Shown here piece after piece: positions 5,646-7,048 of a stretch of 7,048 nucleotides of DNA (positions are counted from its first letter, which is position 1; every line of letters starts with the position of its first letter). Position numbers and translations under genes: made by a program. Below the pieces are notes generated by a model that worked only from the letters and a program-made list of their open reading frames with translations, had not been told where the DNA came from and made no database searches. Location of the stretch: assembly GCF_000717055.1 (NCBI RefSeq), contig NZ_JNXI01000057.1, positions 1 to 7,048 on the forward strand. The letters are read 5' to 3'. Source of the stretch: Streptomyces iakyrus. Its GTDB lineage: Bacteria > Actinomycetota > Actinomycetes > Streptomycetales > Streptomycetaceae.

Positions 5646-6538
5646 GGGCGGGCTGCCTCGCGTGTCCTGCCGGTGGGGCCTGGGCGTCGGGTGCGGGTGG
5701 GCAGGCGGTTGTGGATGTGCTCGTGGTGGGCCAGAGGGTCGAAGGGTTCCCAGTCGGCCACTGCCAAGTCGGCGGCGGTGGGGATGGCGGCGTGCTGCGG
5801 GCAGCGTTGGGTGCGCCAGCGTAGTTGCTCGGCGTACGGGATGGCGCTGAGGTCGTAGACGGCCATGACCGCGGCGGGCAGGGCCAGTTGCCCGCTCGTC
5901 GCGGTGGCCGGGACCAGGGTCCAGGTGCCGGCCGGGGCATCGGGGGAGAGCAGGGGGCTGGTGCAGCGGTGACGGCGCCGGGTCTGGGCGATGCACTGGA
6001 TCTCGTCCACCGGGCGGGCGGCGAGGTAGCGCACGTACAGCATCTGCACGACGGGGCGGGCCGGGCGGCAGGCTGCCGAGTTCTTCCGTTGGGGTGCCGG
6101 GCTGTCCGGGGAGGCCGGGCAAGGGGTGAAGGCGCCGGCGTCGATGAGACGGCGGGTGTTCACGGCGAGCGACCGGCGCAGCCCGGTCAGCTCGGGCGGG
6201 GTCGGGGGAGCGGTGCGGGCGGGACAGATGACGGCGTGCGGCAGGCGGCACCAGCTGCTGCCGTCTCCACCGGGGTAGGCGACACCGGAGCTGACGTGCC
6301 AGCGGCACACGGCGGGCACCCGGGAAGCCGGAAGTTCGTGCGGATGAAGGCGGACGGGCCGCTGAGCGCCGCGGTGGTACCACTCGATCCGGTTGCCGCA
6401 CTCGCGGCACCGGTCGCCCTGACCGCAGCGCAGCAGTCGGCTGACGCCGTCGGGGGAGACGTGCAGGGAACGGCGCACGCGGTGGGCGAGGGGGCTGCCG
6501 TCCCAGCGCCGCGCCGGGGGAGGAGGTGTGGAGCGCAT
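5642..6538 (-). CDS. DUF6083 family cysteine-rich protein
   Basis: Protein of 298 residues matching, as I recall it, the Streptomyces family DUF6083, which has no proven function. Key parts: ARRWDGSPLAHR near the N-terminus; CRECGNRIEWYHRG at 44-57 with a CxxC pair; CRWHVSSGVAYPGGDGSSWC at 78-97; RLPHAVICP ending at about 106. These Cys/His positions (44, 47, 78, 81, 97, 105) look like metal ligands. A second conserved part has MLYVRYLAARPVDEIQC to about 182, RRRHRC (192), and AVYDLSAIPYAEQLRWRTQR with CPQH (246-249). No catalytic motif, signal peptide or membrane segment is seen. I took the ATG at 6538; an in-frame GTG at 6562 would add eight residues, and neither has a strong ribosome-binding site. 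It lies 160 bases after the XRE gene and may be controlled with it. Confidence 0.75.
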   Translation of the reverse strand: MRSTPPPPARRWDGSPLAHRVRRSLHVSPDGVSRLLRCGQGDRCRECGNRIEWYHRGAQRPVRLHPHELPASRVPAVCRWHVSSGVAYPGGDGSSWCRLPHAVICPARTAPPTPPELTGLRRSLAVNTRRLIDAGAFTPCPASPDSPAPQRKNSAACRPARPVVQMLYVRYLAARPVDEIQCIAQTRRRHRCTSPLLSPDAPAGTWTLVPATATSGQLALPAAVMAVYDLSAIPYAEQLRWRTQRCPQHAAIPTAADLAVADWEPFDPLAHHEHIHNRLPTRTRRPGPTGRTREAARP

Positions 6539-6698
6539 GCGGGCGAACCTGTCAGCCAACACGCCGGATCCGCGGCAGCAGCTCTGCCGGATCGCCCGGT
6601 CAGCCTCATGCGGTGCGACTGGAGTGCGAATTCATGATTGCGTGTTCGAGCGGGTCTCGCCGGTTTTGGTGATCTGCGACAGGCGCCCGTGCGAGGAG
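6539..6698 (-). promoter_or_regulatory. Gap between the XRE and DUF6083 genes
   Basis: The gap contains a lower-GC patch near 6625-6650 (minus strand: ACACGCAATCATGAATTCGC) that could be a promoter for the DUF6083 gene. It also has an inverted repeat, CGGCAG-5-CTGCCG, at 6573-6589 inside the presumed leader. No clear -35/-10 pair is visible, so read-through from the XRE gene is equally possible. Confidence 0.3.
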
Positions 6699-7048
6699 TC
6701 AGTCCTGGGCCGGGCCAGGCAGGTCGTGCCCGCGGCACAGGGTGCTGAAGAGCTCGTCGAGCGGGGTGTTAAGGGCGTGGGCGAGGGCGTGCCAGGTCTT
6801 CAGTGTGCCGATGGTGCGGCCCTGCTCGATCTCGATGACGGTGCGTCTGGCCAGGCCGCTGCGGGAGGCGAGCTCGTCGTAGCTCCACCCGCGCGCGGCC
6901 CGCAGGCGCGCGAGTTCGAACCGCAGCGCCGTGAGGTCCGGATCGGGCGGTGTGATTCCGGGGTTCGTAGTTGGTGTGGTGGGTGGAGTGTGAGCTGGGG
7001 TGTTGGAGGTTTTCTGAGAAGGGGGCAGGCGCTTCCTGGGGTGCTTCG
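6699..7048 (-). CDS. XRE-family helix-turn-helix regulator, 5' end outside window
   Basis: The last 115 codons of a minus-strand gene that enters from the right edge. The visible N-terminal part is a flexible Pro/Thr-rich linker (for example NTPAHTPPTTPTTNPGITPP). It is followed at about residues 39-100 by a single HTH_XRE domain: LRFELARLRAARGWSYDELA, then SRSGLARRTVIEIEQGRT and LKTWHALAHALNTPLDELF. The order of 'ELA...SGLARRTV..IE.G' helices and 'LALN...LDELF' is the classic 434-Cro fold. It ends PGPAQD-TGA. No ATG, GTG or TTG is in frame inside the window, so the start lies beyond 7048. It is probably a DNA-binding regulator of this gene set or itself; its targets are unknown. Confidence 0.82.
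   Translation of the reverse strand, partial: KHPRKRLPPSQKTSNTPAHTPPTTPTTNPGITPPDPDLTALRFELARLRAARGWSYDELASRSGLARRTVIEIEQGRTIGTLKTWHALAHALNTPLDELFSTLCRGHDLPGPAQD

Noticed and set aside
5825..6637. Plus-strand open frame of 270 codons over the DUF6083 gene
   Set aside because: Gly/Ala-rich antisense translation; the minus-strand frame has the conserved Cys/His pattern.
1..7048. CRISPR arrays, tRNA or rRNA genes
   Set aside because: I saw no regularly spaced direct repeats, cloverleaf with TTC-A loop, or rRNA-like sequence on either strand.

Overview
The window is high-GC actinobacterial DNA, most likely Streptomyces. The grounds are G/C-dominated third codon positions, GTG and TTG starts, and two gene families I know only from Streptomyces and relatives (DUF6207 and DUF6083). 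It reads as accessory or chromosome-arm sequence: an insertion-sequence remnant, a duplicated secreted lectin, eroded coding frames, and a set of minus-strand genes of the sort found on integrated elements.

Layout. Bases 1-80 are the 3' end of an IS5-like transposase gene. Next come two divergent paralogues for small secreted ricin-type (beta-trefoil) lectins, at 115-681 on minus and 1571-2137 on plus. They are 188 residues each, align without gaps and match at about 132 positions. Each is preceded, 91-92 bases before its start codon, by a related 19-bp element; in front of the minus copy this contains a perfect LacI-family-like palindrome. Bases 793-1460 between the two promoters hold no gene I can support.

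Bases 2138-3308 are poor in genes. On minus there is a DUF6207 protein (2597-2830), an overlapping frame that looks coding but degenerates (about 2433-2600), and two hairpins. The rest shows nothing convincing.

Bases 3309-7048 hold a minus-strand series. In transcription order it is: an XRE-type regulator running off the right edge, a DUF6083 cysteine-rich protein, a tiny ATGA-overlapping frame, a start-less coding-like frame behind a double TGA, a compact superfamily 1 DNA helicase of the UvrD/FBH1 type, and a 69-residue protein with two similar helical halves. The helicase and the 69-residue gene look like a pair. The regulator and the DUF6083 gene may form an upstream unit.

The two strongest novel-looking points are the duplicated lectin genes that kept a common promoter element, and the frame carrying tandem stops between DUF6083 and the helicase. 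Everything rests on reading the sequence by eye; no database search was possible.
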